Assembly: GCA_900316045.1 (NCBI GenBank)
Contig: ONBM01000046.1
Span: 1 to 51,922 of the forward strand
Origin: an uncultured Bacteroidales bacterium
Lineage (GTDB): Bacteria > Bacteroidota > Bacteroidia > Bacteroidales > UBA932
Length of the DNA: 51,922 nt
Direction: 5' to 3'
This document shows positions 41,991 to 50,879 of this stretch, piece after piece. Under the pieces are notes generated by a model, which searched no databases, was not told the origin of the DNA, and worked only from the letters and a program-made list of their open reading frames with translations. The translations under genes were made by a program, and so were the position numbers. Each line of letters begins with the position of its first letter. Position 1 is the stretch's first letter.

Positions 41991-44900
41991 CTAGAAAGTA
42001 ATCTGTATACCACCCATATAAACACGTCTTGCGCTCTGGTTGCCGTTGTCGGTGTCGGTATTGCCGTTGTAGTTGTTGCCGAGTATTCCGGTTTCAGGGT
42101 CTGTGTGCATGGATGCCATCTTACCGAATGTAAGGGCATTGTCAACGCTTAAATAAAGATGAAGGTTCGAGATGTTGACCTTACTGAGAATACTTCTTGG
42201 AATAGTGTATCCTAGAGTTACATTCCTCAAGCGCACGAAGTCATTATTGAATATGAAAAAGTCAGACCCCTTGCGATTATCGCCTGCTTTCTCATAACTC
42301 CAGCGAGGATATTTCTTGATGTCTCCTGGTTTCTCCCAGACTTTGCCTGCGACGACATCCTGCATAAGGCCAACACCTGTACGGAGGGTTCCTGACTCTA
42401 CAAACATGTAGTTGTAAATCTTGGATCCGAATGAACCATACCACATGAATGAGAAGTCGAAATCTTTAAACTTGAAGCTGTTGGTTATTGAACCGAAAGC
42501 CTTTGGAACCGCAGTCCCGCACCACTGGTAGTCTTCCGAAGAAACATCGGAATAGTTCGTCGTCGTGGTCCATCCGCCATTTCCATCGCGAATGTAGTAT
42601 CTGAGGAGACCGGTGTCTGGATCGACGCCGGCGTTCTTTACGTTGTAGAACTCGTAAAGGGAGTGCCCCTCCTCAAGACGATAGCTGATGCCACGGTTTG
42701 AATAGGTGTACGCTCCGCCAGGAAGGTATGTGACCTCGTTGTGCAGAGTTGAGAAGTTGGCATCTATGTTCCAAGTGAAGTATTTGTTCTGGATAGGAAT
42801 TGCGTTGATCGTGATTTCTATTCCTCTGTTGACAATATCTCCGAGGTTGGTGTTGTAACCAGTTGCACTACCCACCTGAGCGGAAGGAGGAAGCTGGAGG
42901 TAATATAGAAGATCTTTGGATCCTCTGCTATAGTACTCAATTGTTCCGCCGAGACGATAGTTCAGCATGCTAAAATCTGTGGCCACATTGAATTGATGGT
43001 TTTTCTCCCACTTCAGATTAGGAGTCGCTAATGTAGATGGCTTGTAACCAGCGGACCCGTACAGGTTATCGGGTTCATAGTATTCCTGATATGCGTACCA
43101 AATCTCGCTTCCTGCAGCGCCGTTGCTGGTGCTTCTTGAGTAAAGCTTGTCGTTGCCGGAAGTTCCATAGCTTGCGCGGAAGACGAGCATGTTCAGCCAG
43201 CGTACATCCTTGAGGAATTCCTCGCTGCTGGCTCTCCATGAGCCTCCGACTGACCAGAAGTTGCCCCAACGGCTTTCCTCTGAGAATCTAGAAGAGCCAT
43301 CCCGACGGATAGAAGCAGAGAGATAATATTTGCTGGCGAAGTCGTAGTCTGCCTTTCCGAAGAAAGAAAGCAGCGAGTATCTTGTACGGTTCGAGTCTGC
43401 CGACCAGTTTGTCGTCGTTGAAGCAAGCTCGTACTGGCCTATTGACATGATGCCTTCGCCATGAGCATAGTCATAATTGAGGGAGTAGTCATAATACTCG
43501 TGACCAGCCATGAGGTTGATGTGGTGCTCTCCGAATTTTTTGTCCCAGGTGAGGATGTTGTTCCAGGTTGAAGACAGCACCTTGTTGTTGGTGCGGCTGG
43601 CTGAACCTCCGGTAGTCCTTACTGTTATGCCGTACGGAGCAAGCTGATCCTCTCCGTGGACGGCTGAATCATAGCCGTAGTTTGTGGCGATATTGTTGTC
43701 CAGGCTGATCGATGAACGGAAATTCAGATCGTAAGGAAGCTTGAAGTTCGCGAAATATTTTACTGAAATTGTGGAGTACTCGTTGCTGCTGAAACTTTCA
43801 TCGTTGTCATTGTCCCAGTAGCTACCCTTTCCGATAGGGCAATTCCCAAAGTAGTTGGCGTTCATCGTAGCGTAGTCGTACATCTTGTCGCCGGTCTTAG
43901 CAGAGTAGACCCAGTCTGTGTTGTCCGAGTTTCTCAGGTAAGGAGAGGTGAGGGATGTGTGGAAACCAAGAGCGCGGTTGTATCCTCTGGAGTTCTGACG
44001 AGCATAGCTATATGCGATGCTGCCGCCCATAGACAGCCATTTGTTGATTTCTGTCTCGACGTTGGTACGGAAAGAGTATCTCTTGTAGAAGTCGTCATTT
44101 GCGTAACCTTTGTCGTTTAGGTAACCAAGAGAGGCGTAGTAAGAGGTTTTCCCGTCCGGCGTGCTGCCACTTACGTCCAGACCATAGTCCTGACGAAGTT
44201 TGTGAGAAAAAATTACGTCATTCCACTCCCAATCGCTCTTGTCCCATATCATCTCAAGGTCAGGATTGGTCCAGCAGTTACCCTTGCCATCGTGGAGAAC
44301 ATAATTTGAGGTGCTCCCTGGCCACTTGAAAGGAGTTACATAAACTGTCTCGCCTGCGGAATTGACTGTAGGATTGACGCTTATCGTGACGGCATTGGCG
44401 GATGCGTAGTCTCCCGCTTCCTGGCTGCTCTTGCCGTGGAGATATACCTGGTCATTGTAGAGCGCTCTCCAGTTGTTGGTCAGCTGCTCGTAAGGGTTGG
44501 CCTTGGTCATGTAAGGAACGGCAAGGTCTGAAGTGCCCCATGCGCTACGGAAGTGGACCGTCGTTTTTCCAGTCTTGCCCTTTTTTGTGGTGATTACGAT
44601 TACGCCGTTGGCTGCACGTGAACCATAAAGGGAAGACGCCGCAGCATCCTTCAGGACCGTCATTGATTCTATGTCTGAGGGATTGATTGAGGTGAGTGTC
44701 CCATCGTAAGGCATGCCATCCACTATGTAAAGTGGCGTTGTCTTTCCAGACATTGATGAAATGCCACGAATCTGGATACGAGAGTCGGATCCTGGGGTGC
44801 CTTCATTGTTGACGACCTGGACGCCGGCAGACATGCCCTGCAATGTTTCTGCGAAACCGGAACCTGAGATTTTCTCAATCTGATCAGACTTCACGACCGA

Positions 44901-45272
44901 AGCGGATCCCGTGAAGGAACTTTTCTTCGTCGTGCCGTAAGCAACGAAAATCACCTCATCAAGGGACTCGTTCCCTTCTTCAAGAACGATGTTCATCCTT
45001 GTAGATGCCGTTACTTCACGTGTCTTGTAACCAATGCAGGAAATCTCAAGAGTGGCCCCTTCCGCAACATTGTAAAGAGTGAACGTACCGTCCGTGTCGG
45101 TGATAGTCCCATTTTGGGTTCCTTTCACGATGACACCTGCGCCGATGACTCCTTGGCCGGAAGCATCTTTGACGGTACCAGTGGCAGTCTTGTATGTCTG
45201 AGCAGAGAGGCTCATGGACATACAAATCACGTTGAGCATTAAGAATGCTTTGAAAATGTGATTACCTTTCAT
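41991..45272 (-). CDS. SusC/RagA-family TonB-linked outer-membrane transporter
   Basis: 1093 aa from ATG 45270-45272 (MKGNHIFKAFLMLNVI), with a signal peptide ending SLSAQ; the frame is open to 45347 without protein-like content. CarboxypepD_reg-like domain (TGTVKDASGQGVIGAGVIV), SusC box SLDEVIFVAYGTTKKSSFTG, plug with RIQIRGISSM, PLYIVDGMPYDG and ESMTVLKDAAASSLYGSRAA, then a 22-strand barrel ending MGGIQITF. Uptake is powered by TonB-ExbBD. Paired with the SusD-like gene. Almost devoid of the GAATAT hexamer that is frequent elsewhere. Confidence 0.94.
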   Translation of the reverse strand: MKGNHIFKAFLMLNVICMSMSLSAQTYKTATGTVKDASGQGVIGAGVIVKGTQNGTITDTDGTFTLYNVAEGATLEISCIGYKTREVTASTRMNIVLEEGNESLDEVIFVAYGTTKKSSFTGSASVVKSDQIEKISGSGFAETLQGMSAGVQVVNNEGTPGSDSRIQIRGISSMSGKTTPLYIVDGMPYDGTLTSINPSDIESMTVLKDAAASSLYGSRAANGVIVITTKKGKTGKTTVHFRSAWGTSDLAVPYMTKANPYEQLTNNWRALYNDQVYLHGKSSQEAGDYASANAVTISVNPTVNSAGETVYVTPFKWPGSTSNYVLHDGKGNCWTNPDLEMIWDKSDWEWNDVIFSHKLRQDYGLDVSGSTPDGKTSYYASLGYLNDKGYANDDFYKRYSFRTNVETEINKWLSMGGSIAYSYARQNSRGYNRALGFHTSLTSPYLRNSDNTDWVYSAKTGDKMYDYATMNANYFGNCPIGKGSYWDNDNDESFSSNEYSTISVKYFANFKLPYDLNFRSSISLDNNIATNYGYDSAVHGEDQLAPYGITVRTTGGSASRTNNKVLSSTWNNILTWDKKFGEHHINLMAGHEYYDYSLNYDYAHGEGIMSIGQYELASTTTNWSADSNRTRYSLLSFFGKADYDFASKYYLSASIRRDGSSRFSEESRWGNFWSVGGSWRASSEEFLKDVRWLNMLVFRASYGTSGNDKLYSRSTSNGAAGSEIWYAYQEYYEPDNLYGSAGYKPSTLATPNLKWEKNHQFNVATDFSMLNYRLGGTIEYYSRGSKDLLYYLQLPPSAQVGSATGYNTNLGDIVNRGIEITINAIPIQNKYFTWNIDANFSTLHNEVTYLPGGAYTYSNRGISYRLEEGHSLYEFYNVKNAGVDPDTGLLRYYIRDGNGGWTTTTNYSDVSSEDYQWCGTAVPKAFGSITNSFKFKDFDFSFMWYGSFGSKIYNYMFVESGTLRTGVGLMQDVVAGKVWEKPGDIKKYPRWSYEKAGDNRKGSDFFIFNNDFVRLRNVTLGYTIPRSILSKVNISNLHLYLSVDNALTFGKMASMHTDPETGILGNNYNGNTDTDNGNQSARRVYMGGIQITF

Positions 45273-45298
45273 CTGGAAAAAGTATTGAAATAAAATAC

Positions 45299-45314
45299 GT
45301 GAGTTTTTACTCAC
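45299..45314. promoter_or_regulatory. Leader hairpin in the susC 5' UTR
   Basis: GTGAGT (45299-45304) and ACTCAC (45309-45314) form a perfect 6-bp stem with a 4-base loop, 27 bases before the start codon. No T-run, so more likely an mRNA stability or translation-control element than a terminator. Confidence 0.45.
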
Positions 45315-45344
45315 ATTAAGCATACATAACCAACTAACTCGTAA

Positions 45345-45374
45345 CAAATATAATTATTAATCTGAAATTCCAAA
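45345..45374 (-). promoter_or_regulatory. Promoter of susCD: TTTG-N18-TATATTTG
   Basis: On the minus strand TATATTTG (45345-45352) is preceded by 18 bases and TTTG (45371-45374). Start expected near 45338, leader about 66 bases containing the 45299-45314 hairpin. Confidence 0.65.
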
Positions 45375-45524
45375 GTTTTGAATTTCATTATGATTAGTAT
45401 CGAAAAAGCCACCAAATGGAGCAAAATAATAAGAATTTTCGCAAAGAATTTTAGTAATTTTAATAAAAAATATAAAAAAATTTTAAACTAAAAATAATTA
45501 ACCTCACCGTCGAAACTGATGATA

Positions 45525-45567
45525 AAAATTTCCTGTACCCAGAGAAAATTAGGGTACAGGAAATTTT
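45525..45567. terminator. Strong 16-bp hairpin terminator, possibly bidirectional
   Basis: AAAATTTCCTGTACCC (45525-45540) is perfectly complementary to 45552-45567 around an 11-base loop. The A/T ends supply a U-tract in both directions. It lies 29 bases beyond the stop of the barrel gene at 45596 and ends the five-gene ABC/GntR operon. Confidence 0.85.
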
Positions 45568-45595
45568 GATGAATAAGTTTATGGGTATTAATTAA

Positions 45596-47896
45596 TTAGT
45601 TGCCGAGGGTGCGACCTGCGCCGCCTGTGCCTGTCCCAGCACCTCCAGCCTGGCTGTTAGCACCATTCTGGACGCCACCGACGATGTCATCGTTCTCAAT
45701 GGTTCTGTTCACGCGTTTTACGCCAGCTTTCAGGTTTCCGAACCTGTAGCTGAGCCTGAGGCCGACCTGCCTAATCCTGACGTCGATTTTGGTTTTTCCA
45801 GTGTAGTCGCCATTAACCGTCTTCATAGTGAGATTGTTGTGATCCCAGTCGAACGGATTCACAGCCGCGATGCTCACGGTGAGCCTGTCCTCTTTCAGGA
45901 ATGACCTCTGCAGAGAGGCGGTGTAGTAGTAGTAATTCGGTCCGTAGCCGTAAACGCTGGCGAGAGAACGTCCGAACGACCCGCCTCCGCCGACGTTGAG
46001 GATGAGTTTCCACGGAAGATTCTGCTGCACGAATGCCATTGCGGTCCCTGACCAGCCATCGAGTTCAAGGTCAAGGTTGTTGTTCTTCATCTTGTTGTTC
46101 TCCACATGGCCGTTGAACATAATGGATGTGCCAGTGAAAGGGGTGTAGCGGATGAAGCCGTCAGCTCCGTAGCGACGATTCTTCAGCACGTCATCGTAGG
46201 TGGATACTGTCTTCTCGTCTCGAACGAAGCTGACCTCGGAGATCTGGTCGTTGGAAAAGTTCACGAAAGGCGACAGAGTCAACATCATTTTCTGGCTCAT
46301 CTTCATGAATTCCAGGGTGAAGGAATGATTCATGGCGCTGTTCAGGGCTGGATTTCCGTAGTTCAACGATGATGGCGTCTCGACCCTCGCAGGGTTCAGG
46401 TAGCTGATTCCCGGACGGTTTATGGACGACGAATATCCGACCTTGAGAGTCGTCATAGGGGAGAATGAATATCTTACGCTGGCACTTGGCACCCAGTCAC
46501 TGAGATTCTTGTGGAAGCTAGAAGCCGAGCCGTCTGGATAACTTGCGTGCAAGTAACTATATTCATACCTGATGCCTGCCTGCGCAGACCATTTCCCGCT
46601 GTTGAACAACCATTCCGTGTACGCCGCAGCCACCTGGGTGTTATGATTGAAGCGGCTGTGAACATCCTTCGTCGTGGTTGCGTCGGCATATTCAATGTCA
46701 GTCCTGCTCTTGTTGTCCCTGCCTATGTATTTCCCGCCCCATTCCATCGTGAATTTCTGGCTCAGGGGGCGGATGTAGTCGATTTGGCCCGTGTGCTCGT
46801 TGCTTGTCTCCTTGCTGTCGTTCAAAAAGCCTGAATAGTCGAATGATGCCGTTTTGATATTATTGAAATCGTTGTTCGTTTTCGATTTATTGCCGTTCCC
46901 AGCGTACATGTAGGAAATAGTGAGAGATTCCCCTGGTTTGTTCGTCTGCATCTGATAGTCCACCCTGCCGTGCGCATCATAGTATTTCGGATTCTTTGGA
47001 TTCCAGGTTCTGGCATCATATTCATAAATTGAGTCTCCGTTCCTTGAAGTCATCGCGTTGCTTGAATATGAATCCTGCTTCAGTCCGAAACTTGAGCCTC
47101 CGAAGGAGAAAGTCAGAAGGTTTTTAGGATTTATCTCATAGCTTGCGCTGAATTCGCCGAAATGCATGTCGATTGGGCTTTTCTGCCTCATGGAAGTGCT
47201 CTGGGTCGTGCCAGAAGATTTGAAATAATTATCCGTCCGGATTAGCATGTCACGGCTCTCTTTGCTCATGTGGGCGTAACTGTAGTTCACAGAGAAGGTG
47301 AATTTCCCTTTTTGCGCCGTTATGTAGGCGGATTCGCTGTGAATGCCTTGGAATGGGTCCACGGCTCCGGAAAGGGTTCCAGTGACTCCGCTCATGCCAG
47401 CGTTGTTCTTCATCACGATGTTCAGAATGTAATTCGTTCCCTCTGCGTCCTCGCGGGCACCTGGGTCGGTGATGACCTCTATGCTCTTTATCATGCCTGC
47501 CGGCATGGATTTCAGCACTTGGCTGACGTTCTGGCCGGAAAGCGATGGGTCTGGATGGCCGTTGCGGTAGATTTTGTAGTTGGACGAACCTCTCACCAGT
47601 ACATTGTCCTGTCCGTCAACGCTCACCATCGGCACTTTGCGCAGCATGTCCAGAGTGCTTATGCTCTTGGCCTGTTCGTCGTTCTGAACATCGTAGGAAA
47701 GGCGGTCCACGCCAATCTTGATGAGCTTGCGTTGAGCGACTACGGTCGTTCCCTTCAATATTTCGCTCCACCCCGTAGTGTCAATCTTAGCCGTGTCTGC
47801 GGCCGCCTTCAGCGTGTCTTTCTTCGCCTGAGGATTCTGGGCGAGCAATGAAATGCCAAGGAGCATCGTCAATGCTAGTATCGTAATCTTTCTCAT
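45596..47896 (-). CDS. Outer-membrane beta-barrel protein of the OMP_b-brl_3 (TonB-receptor-like) family
   Basis: 766 aa from ATG 47894-47896 (MRKITILALTMLLGISLLAQ). Plug-like region: DRLSYDVQNDEQAKSISTLD, VLVRGSSNYKIYRNGHPDP, IKSIEVITDPGAREDAEG, the usual pattern of PF14905-type barrels, which lack a carboxypeptidase-like domain or keep only part of it. Barrel strands follow to about residue 735. The tail GGAGTGTGGAGRTLGN is a glycine-rich extension after the last strand, unusual for a barrel that normally ends in an aromatic residue. Last gene of the ABC/GntR/DUF2807 operon, 1 base after the DUF2807 stop. Confidence 0.8.
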   Translation of the reverse strand: MRKITILALTMLLGISLLAQNPQAKKDTLKAAADTAKIDTTGWSEILKGTTVVAQRKLIKIGVDRLSYDVQNDEQAKSISTLDMLRKVPMVSVDGQDNVLVRGSSNYKIYRNGHPDPSLSGQNVSQVLKSMPAGMIKSIEVITDPGAREDAEGTNYILNIVMKNNAGMSGVTGTLSGAVDPFQGIHSESAYITAQKGKFTFSVNYSYAHMSKESRDMLIRTDNYFKSSGTTQSTSMRQKSPIDMHFGEFSASYEINPKNLLTFSFGGSSFGLKQDSYSSNAMTSRNGDSIYEYDARTWNPKNPKYYDAHGRVDYQMQTNKPGESLTISYMYAGNGNKSKTNNDFNNIKTASFDYSGFLNDSKETSNEHTGQIDYIRPLSQKFTMEWGGKYIGRDNKSRTDIEYADATTTKDVHSRFNHNTQVAAAYTEWLFNSGKWSAQAGIRYEYSYLHASYPDGSASSFHKNLSDWVPSASVRYSFSPMTTLKVGYSSSINRPGISYLNPARVETPSSLNYGNPALNSAMNHSFTLEFMKMSQKMMLTLSPFVNFSNDQISEVSFVRDEKTVSTYDDVLKNRRYGADGFIRYTPFTGTSIMFNGHVENNKMKNNNLDLELDGWSGTAMAFVQQNLPWKLILNVGGGGSFGRSLASVYGYGPNYYYYTASLQRSFLKEDRLTVSIAAVNPFDWDHNNLTMKTVNGDYTGKTKIDVRIRQVGLRLSYRFGNLKAGVKRVNRTIENDDIVGGVQNGANSQAGGAGTGTGGAGRTLGN

Positions 47897-47897
47897 G

Positions 47898-48596
47898 TTA
47901 TTCTGTGAATATGTCACCTGAGCCTGATGTTGAAACGTCTTTGCTCTCGTATTTCAGCTTTCTGATGTCAATGTCGCCTGAGCCTGCCGTCCGAGCTTTT
48001 AAATTCTTCACTTCTCCGCTTATCGAGATGTCGCCGGAACCGGCCGTCTCGCATTTAACATCCTTGCCGTTGATGCCGTCTATTTTGATGTCTCCAGACC
48101 CTGACGTGCTGATGCTCAGCCAGTTTACGCTGCCATCTTTCAGGAATATGTCTCCTGAGCCGGAGAATGCCAGCGCTAACGAGTCAAGCCTGAAATCCTG
48201 CATGTCGAAATCCCCGCTGCCACTCCCATGCACCTCTTTGATAGAAGGACATGCTACGTAAATGTAACTTTCTCCTTCAAATATCAAGTTATTCGCTTCG
48301 GTTTTGATTGTAAGAGTTCCGTCTTCCACGGAGACGTCTAGCAGTTCCACGATGTTAGAATCCGCATGGATTCTCACCATTGTGCTGCTATCTTGCGCAA
48401 AACGGATGTCCAATGCTGCCTCATTATGTATCTTGTCGAAAGGTTCGACGACATATTCCTTGTCTATGACGTTCCCATCGCCTCTGGTAAGTCCGAATAT
48501 GCTCTTATTGCCGCCGTTTTTCGGCACCCTGAAATAGCAGGAAGTCGCCATTAGTGTCAATGCCGTGATTGCCAAGATTTTAACTGAATTTCTCAT
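47898..48596 (-). CDS. DUF2807 (GIN-domain) lipoprotein with SGSGD repeats
   Basis: 232 aa from ATG 48594-48596. SPII signal with LMATSC. The mature part is a right-handed beta-helix-like domain with repeated GSGDI/GSGDF turns (SGSGDFDM, SGSGDIFL, SGSGDIKI, AGSGDISI, AGSGDIDI, SGSGDIFT), one per strand-turn. N-terminal DKEYVVEPFDKIHNEAALDIRF is the family start. Envelope protein with probable role in adhesion or stress sensing; no molecular function is established. 15 bases after the GntR gene. Confidence 0.88.
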   Translation of the reverse strand: MRNSVKILAITALTLMATSCYFRVPKNGGNKSIFGLTRGDGNVIDKEYVVEPFDKIHNEAALDIRFAQDSSTMVRIHADSNIVELLDVSVEDGTLTIKTEANNLIFEGESYIYVACPSIKEVHGSGSGDFDMQDFRLDSLALAFSGSGDIFLKDGSVNWLSISTSGSGDIKIDGINGKDVKCETAGSGDISISGEVKNLKARTAGSGDIDIRKLKYESKDVSTSGSGDIFTE

Positions 48597-48611
48597 GATC
48601 ATTTTAATATA

Positions 48612-48959
48612 TTATTTCTCTTCCAATAGGAGCTCTTTCGGACTCAGCCCAAGCAGCTCTATCTTCTTGATTACATTGGGAAGCTCGTTTTCCAGGAACT
48701 CCCTCCGTTCGGCATCGAGCACGATGTCCTTTGCGTCGGGTGAGATGAAATAGCCTATCCCGCGTTTGTTGTAGATGATCCCTTGGTCGGTCAACTTCTC
48801 GTAGGTGCGCATCACCGTGTTAGGGTTCACGCCGATAGAAGCCCCATATTCCCGCACCGAAGGAATCCTGTCTTCCGGTTTCAGATCCCCGGAAAGGATT
48901 CTCTCGCAGATTGCGTCTCCGATCTGAAGAAATATAGCCTTATTTGAATCGAATTCCAT
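48612..48959 (-). CDS. GntR-family regulator, YtrA subfamily
   Basis: 115 aa, shorter than most GntR proteins because there is only a small dimerisation tail, as in YtrA. Winged helix: IFLQIGDAICERILSGDLKPEDRIPSVREYGASIGVNPNTVMRTYEKL in segments across residues 9-56, then GIGYFI wing. Third gene of a five-gene operon starting with an ABC exporter. The palindrome at 50772-50795 beside the promoter is the likely target, giving autorepression relieved by an envelope or antibiotic signal. 3 bases after the permease gene. Confidence 0.9.
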   Translation of the reverse strand: MEFDSNKAIFLQIGDAICERILSGDLKPEDRIPSVREYGASIGVNPNTVMRTYEKLTDQGIIYNKRGIGYFISPDAKDIVLDAERREFLENELPNVIKKIELLGLSPKELLLEEK

Positions 48960-48962
48960 GGT

Positions 48963-49784
48963 TTAATGCTGTAATTTTTTGAGTCTCAACCAAATCATCG
49001 TGCCGGTTATGGCTAGAATCACTATCAGTCCGATGTTCGTGAGCCAGTTGAGTAAGTTTACGAAGTCTTGTGTGGAGGGGTTAATTTTCTCAAGCCATCT
49101 TGGTTCAGCGTTGGAGATGCCAATCATCATTATTATCCAGGATAAAATGGTCTGTATTCCCAGAAGAATCAATATGGTGAAGAGTACTTTGTGCTTCTTG
49201 AAATACGTGGCTCCCGTGAGAAATATGGACAAGTACTCGATTAACGAAATCAAGACAAGGGTCAAGAATGCAAATGATGAGATTTGGATGTTTCCGTAAC
49301 TGGTGGAGAACACTCCTTGGCTGAATTTCTGGCCAGTGATGGCAAGCGGATCTCCCATCTGTGGGTCGAACGCCGTGAGAATGGCATCGCTGGCAAGGTA
49401 TAGTGCGATAAAAATTATTGGAGCGATCACAAGGCAGTTGAGCATCATTGTTATGAATTTCTCAAGCCGGGATGCCGGAAGCATCAGCCAGGCAGAGCCT
49501 TTCTCCTTGTCGGTCACAAGTCCGTAGACTCCCTTCGGAAAGCTGAGAACCAGCACTGCGCAAGCTATTCCGAATGCGAGGGCGCGTCCTGCGAATTCTA
49601 TTCCATGGTAATCGGACAGATTATGCTCTTTGCTAAAGAGGATGATGAATATTGCTCCCAGAATGTAATATATGATAGGGAATATGGACATGAACAGGAA
49701 ACCGAAACCGTATCTTTTCCATGCCATTTTCAGGTCGTACAACCAATATTTCCCGAATCTGCTTATGTTGAATGAGTTGCTCAT
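48963..49784 (-). CDS. ABC-2-type transporter permease
   Basis: 273 aa with about six membrane segments (around 28-50, 70-90, 110-130, 165-190, 200-220, 240-262). Contains VTDKEKGSAWLMLPASRLEKFI, the usual cytoplasmic loop of this permease family. Works with the ATPase encoded immediately upstream (9 bases). Substrate unknown; YtrA-type operons often export or respond to cell-wall antibiotics. Confidence 0.82.
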   Translation of the reverse strand: MSNSFNISRFGKYWLYDLKMAWKRYGFGFLFMSIFPIIYYILGAIFIILFSKEHNLSDYHGIEFAGRALAFGIACAVLVLSFPKGVYGLVTDKEKGSAWLMLPASRLEKFITMMLNCLVIAPIIFIALYLASDAILTAFDPQMGDPLAITGQKFSQGVFSTSYGNIQISSFAFLTLVLISLIEYLSIFLTGATYFKKHKVLFTILILLGIQTILSWIIMMIGISNAEPRWLEKINPSTQDFVNLLNWLTNIGLIVILAITGTMIWLRLKKLQH

Positions 49785-49793
49785 GGCTTTGCG

Positions 49794-50627
49794 TTATTTT
49801 TCGTTGAACATTCCTTTAATCAGCTCTTTGTGAAGGTGAACTGCATTGAACAGAGCCTCGATGTTGACTTTGCTGTCCTCGCCGGTGGCATTCGGGCGAA
49901 CTTGGATGTACCCCCCTGGAAGCTGCTCGCTGTAAAGGCTATCTTGCTTGAGTTCAGCGCCGTAGTCGAAGAATAGCTTATTGGAGACTTCCTCTATAGT
50001 GGCATTCAGAAGTATTTCCTGCTTGTCCAGAATGATGATCGGGTCGATGATGTTCTCTAGGTCCCTGACCTGATGGGTAGAGATCACTATTGTGGCGTTC
50101 TCGGAAGTGTGTTTCATGATTGCGCTTCTGAATTGCGCTTTGGACGGGATATCCAGGCCGTTGGTGGGCTCGTCCATGAATAGGTAATTTACGTTGAGGG
50201 CGAGCGCGAAAGAGATGTAGGTTTTCTTCAGCTGTCCTGCTGACATCTGATTCATCTTTTTCTCGGGATCGTTCTCGAGTTCTTTCATTATCGCCAGGAA
50301 CTTGTCCATGTCGAACTTTGGCCAGAATTGTCCCTGTTCCCTCGCAAATGCTGTTGCCTTCAATGGAATTGGTGCAACTGTCTCTGAAAGGAAATACTGG
50401 TTTTCCAGTAGAGACGGATTCCTGTTGAACGGCTCATCTCCATCTGTGAATATGCTGCCTTCAACTGGTCGTTTGAGGCCGCAGAGGAGTGTCAGCAGGG
50501 TAGTCTTGCCCACTCCGTTCTCTCCGAGAAGACCGTAAATCCTGCCTTCCTCGAGGGTAGTGCTGATGTTGGCCAGCACCTTTTCGCCTTTTCCGTAACG
50601 GAAACCTAAATTTTTGATTTCTATCAT
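49794..50627 (-). CDS. ABC transporter ATP-binding protein
   Basis: 277 aa. Walker A GENGVGKTT (35-43), Q-loop near SLLENQYFLSE, signature MSAGQLKK (128-135), Walker B YLFMDEP (148-154; Asp152, Glu153), H-loop in VISTHQV. The signature is MSAGQ rather than LSGGQ, common in YtrB-like ATPases. C-terminal 60 residues form an extra regulatory-type tail. First gene of the operon; promoter at 50797-50826. Confidence 0.93.
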   Translation of the reverse strand: MIEIKNLGFRYGKGEKVLANISTTLEEGRIYGLLGENGVGKTTLLTLLCGLKRPVEGSIFTDGDEPFNRNPSLLENQYFLSETVAPIPLKATAFAREQGQFWPKFDMDKFLAIMKELENDPEKKMNQMSAGQLKKTYISFALALNVNYLFMDEPTNGLDIPSKAQFRSAIMKHTSENATIVISTHQVRDLENIIDPIIILDKQEILLNATIEEVSNKLFFDYGAELKQDSLYSEQLPGGYIQVRPNATGEDSKVNIEALFNAVHLHKELIKGMFNEK

Positions 50628-50771
50628 GTTATATATTAATTAAAACACTATCTATTAATATGTTATATTCGTTTGTCTGCAATCCTGTTCATATATTTTA
50701 TTTATTCACCTCATTCTCCCGCAACCATCCTCGTCTGTCCCAGTCCCCTCAACCGTCCTCTCCTGATTCTT
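50628..50771. other. Leader region of the ABC/GntR operon
   Basis: About 145 bases, AT-rich near the start codon and pyrimidine-rich around 50700-50760. No ORF or strong hairpin seen; probably an untranslated leader. Confidence 0.4.
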
Positions 50772-50795
50772 AGTGTGCTAGTTTATTAGTACACT
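50772..50795. promoter_or_regulatory. GntR/YtrA-like operator
   Basis: AGTGTG (50772-50777), 12 bases, TACACT (50790-50795): an imperfect palindrome, extended arms AGTGTGCTAG against AGTGTACTAA. It starts 1 base after the -7 box and covers the expected transcription start. YtrA in Bacillus recognises an AGTGTA...ACACT-type site (from memory), which fits. Confidence 0.65.
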
Positions 50796-50796
50796 G

Positions 50797-50826
50797 CAAA
50801 GATAGGACTTAATTTTTAATATCCAA
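50797..50826 (-). promoter_or_regulatory. Promoter TTG-N19-TATCTTTG of the ABC/GntR operon
   Basis: On the minus strand TTG (50824-50826), 19 bases, TATCTTTG (50797-50804): consensus spacing and -7 box. Drives the operon ending at 45596. Confidence 0.75.
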
Positions 50827-50849
50827 CTATATTTTTAAAATATTTACAG

Positions 50850-50857
50850 TATATTTG
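50850..50857 (+). promoter_or_regulatory. -7 box TATATTTG for lysA
   Basis: Exact TAnnTTTG. Start expected near 50864, so the 50861-50879 hairpin would be at the very 5' end of the mRNA, followed by a leader of about 70 bases. Confidence 0.5.
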
Positions 50858-50860
50858 TAA

Positions 50861-50879
50861 AGCGGCTCAGGAAGCCGCT
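50861..50879 (+). promoter_or_regulatory. 5'-end hairpin of the lysA transcript
   Basis: AGCGGCT (50861-50867) and AGCCGCT (50873-50879) form a 7-bp stem with loop CAGGA. No T-run follows; a stabilising 5' stem is likelier than a terminator. No lysine riboswitch is recognisable in this short leader. Confidence 0.45.

Noticed and set aside
47898..48261. Repeated SGSGD-coding DNA considered as a CRISPR-like or tandem array
   Set aside because: The units are imperfect, in frame and encode the DUF2807 turns; there are no constant repeats or unique spacers.
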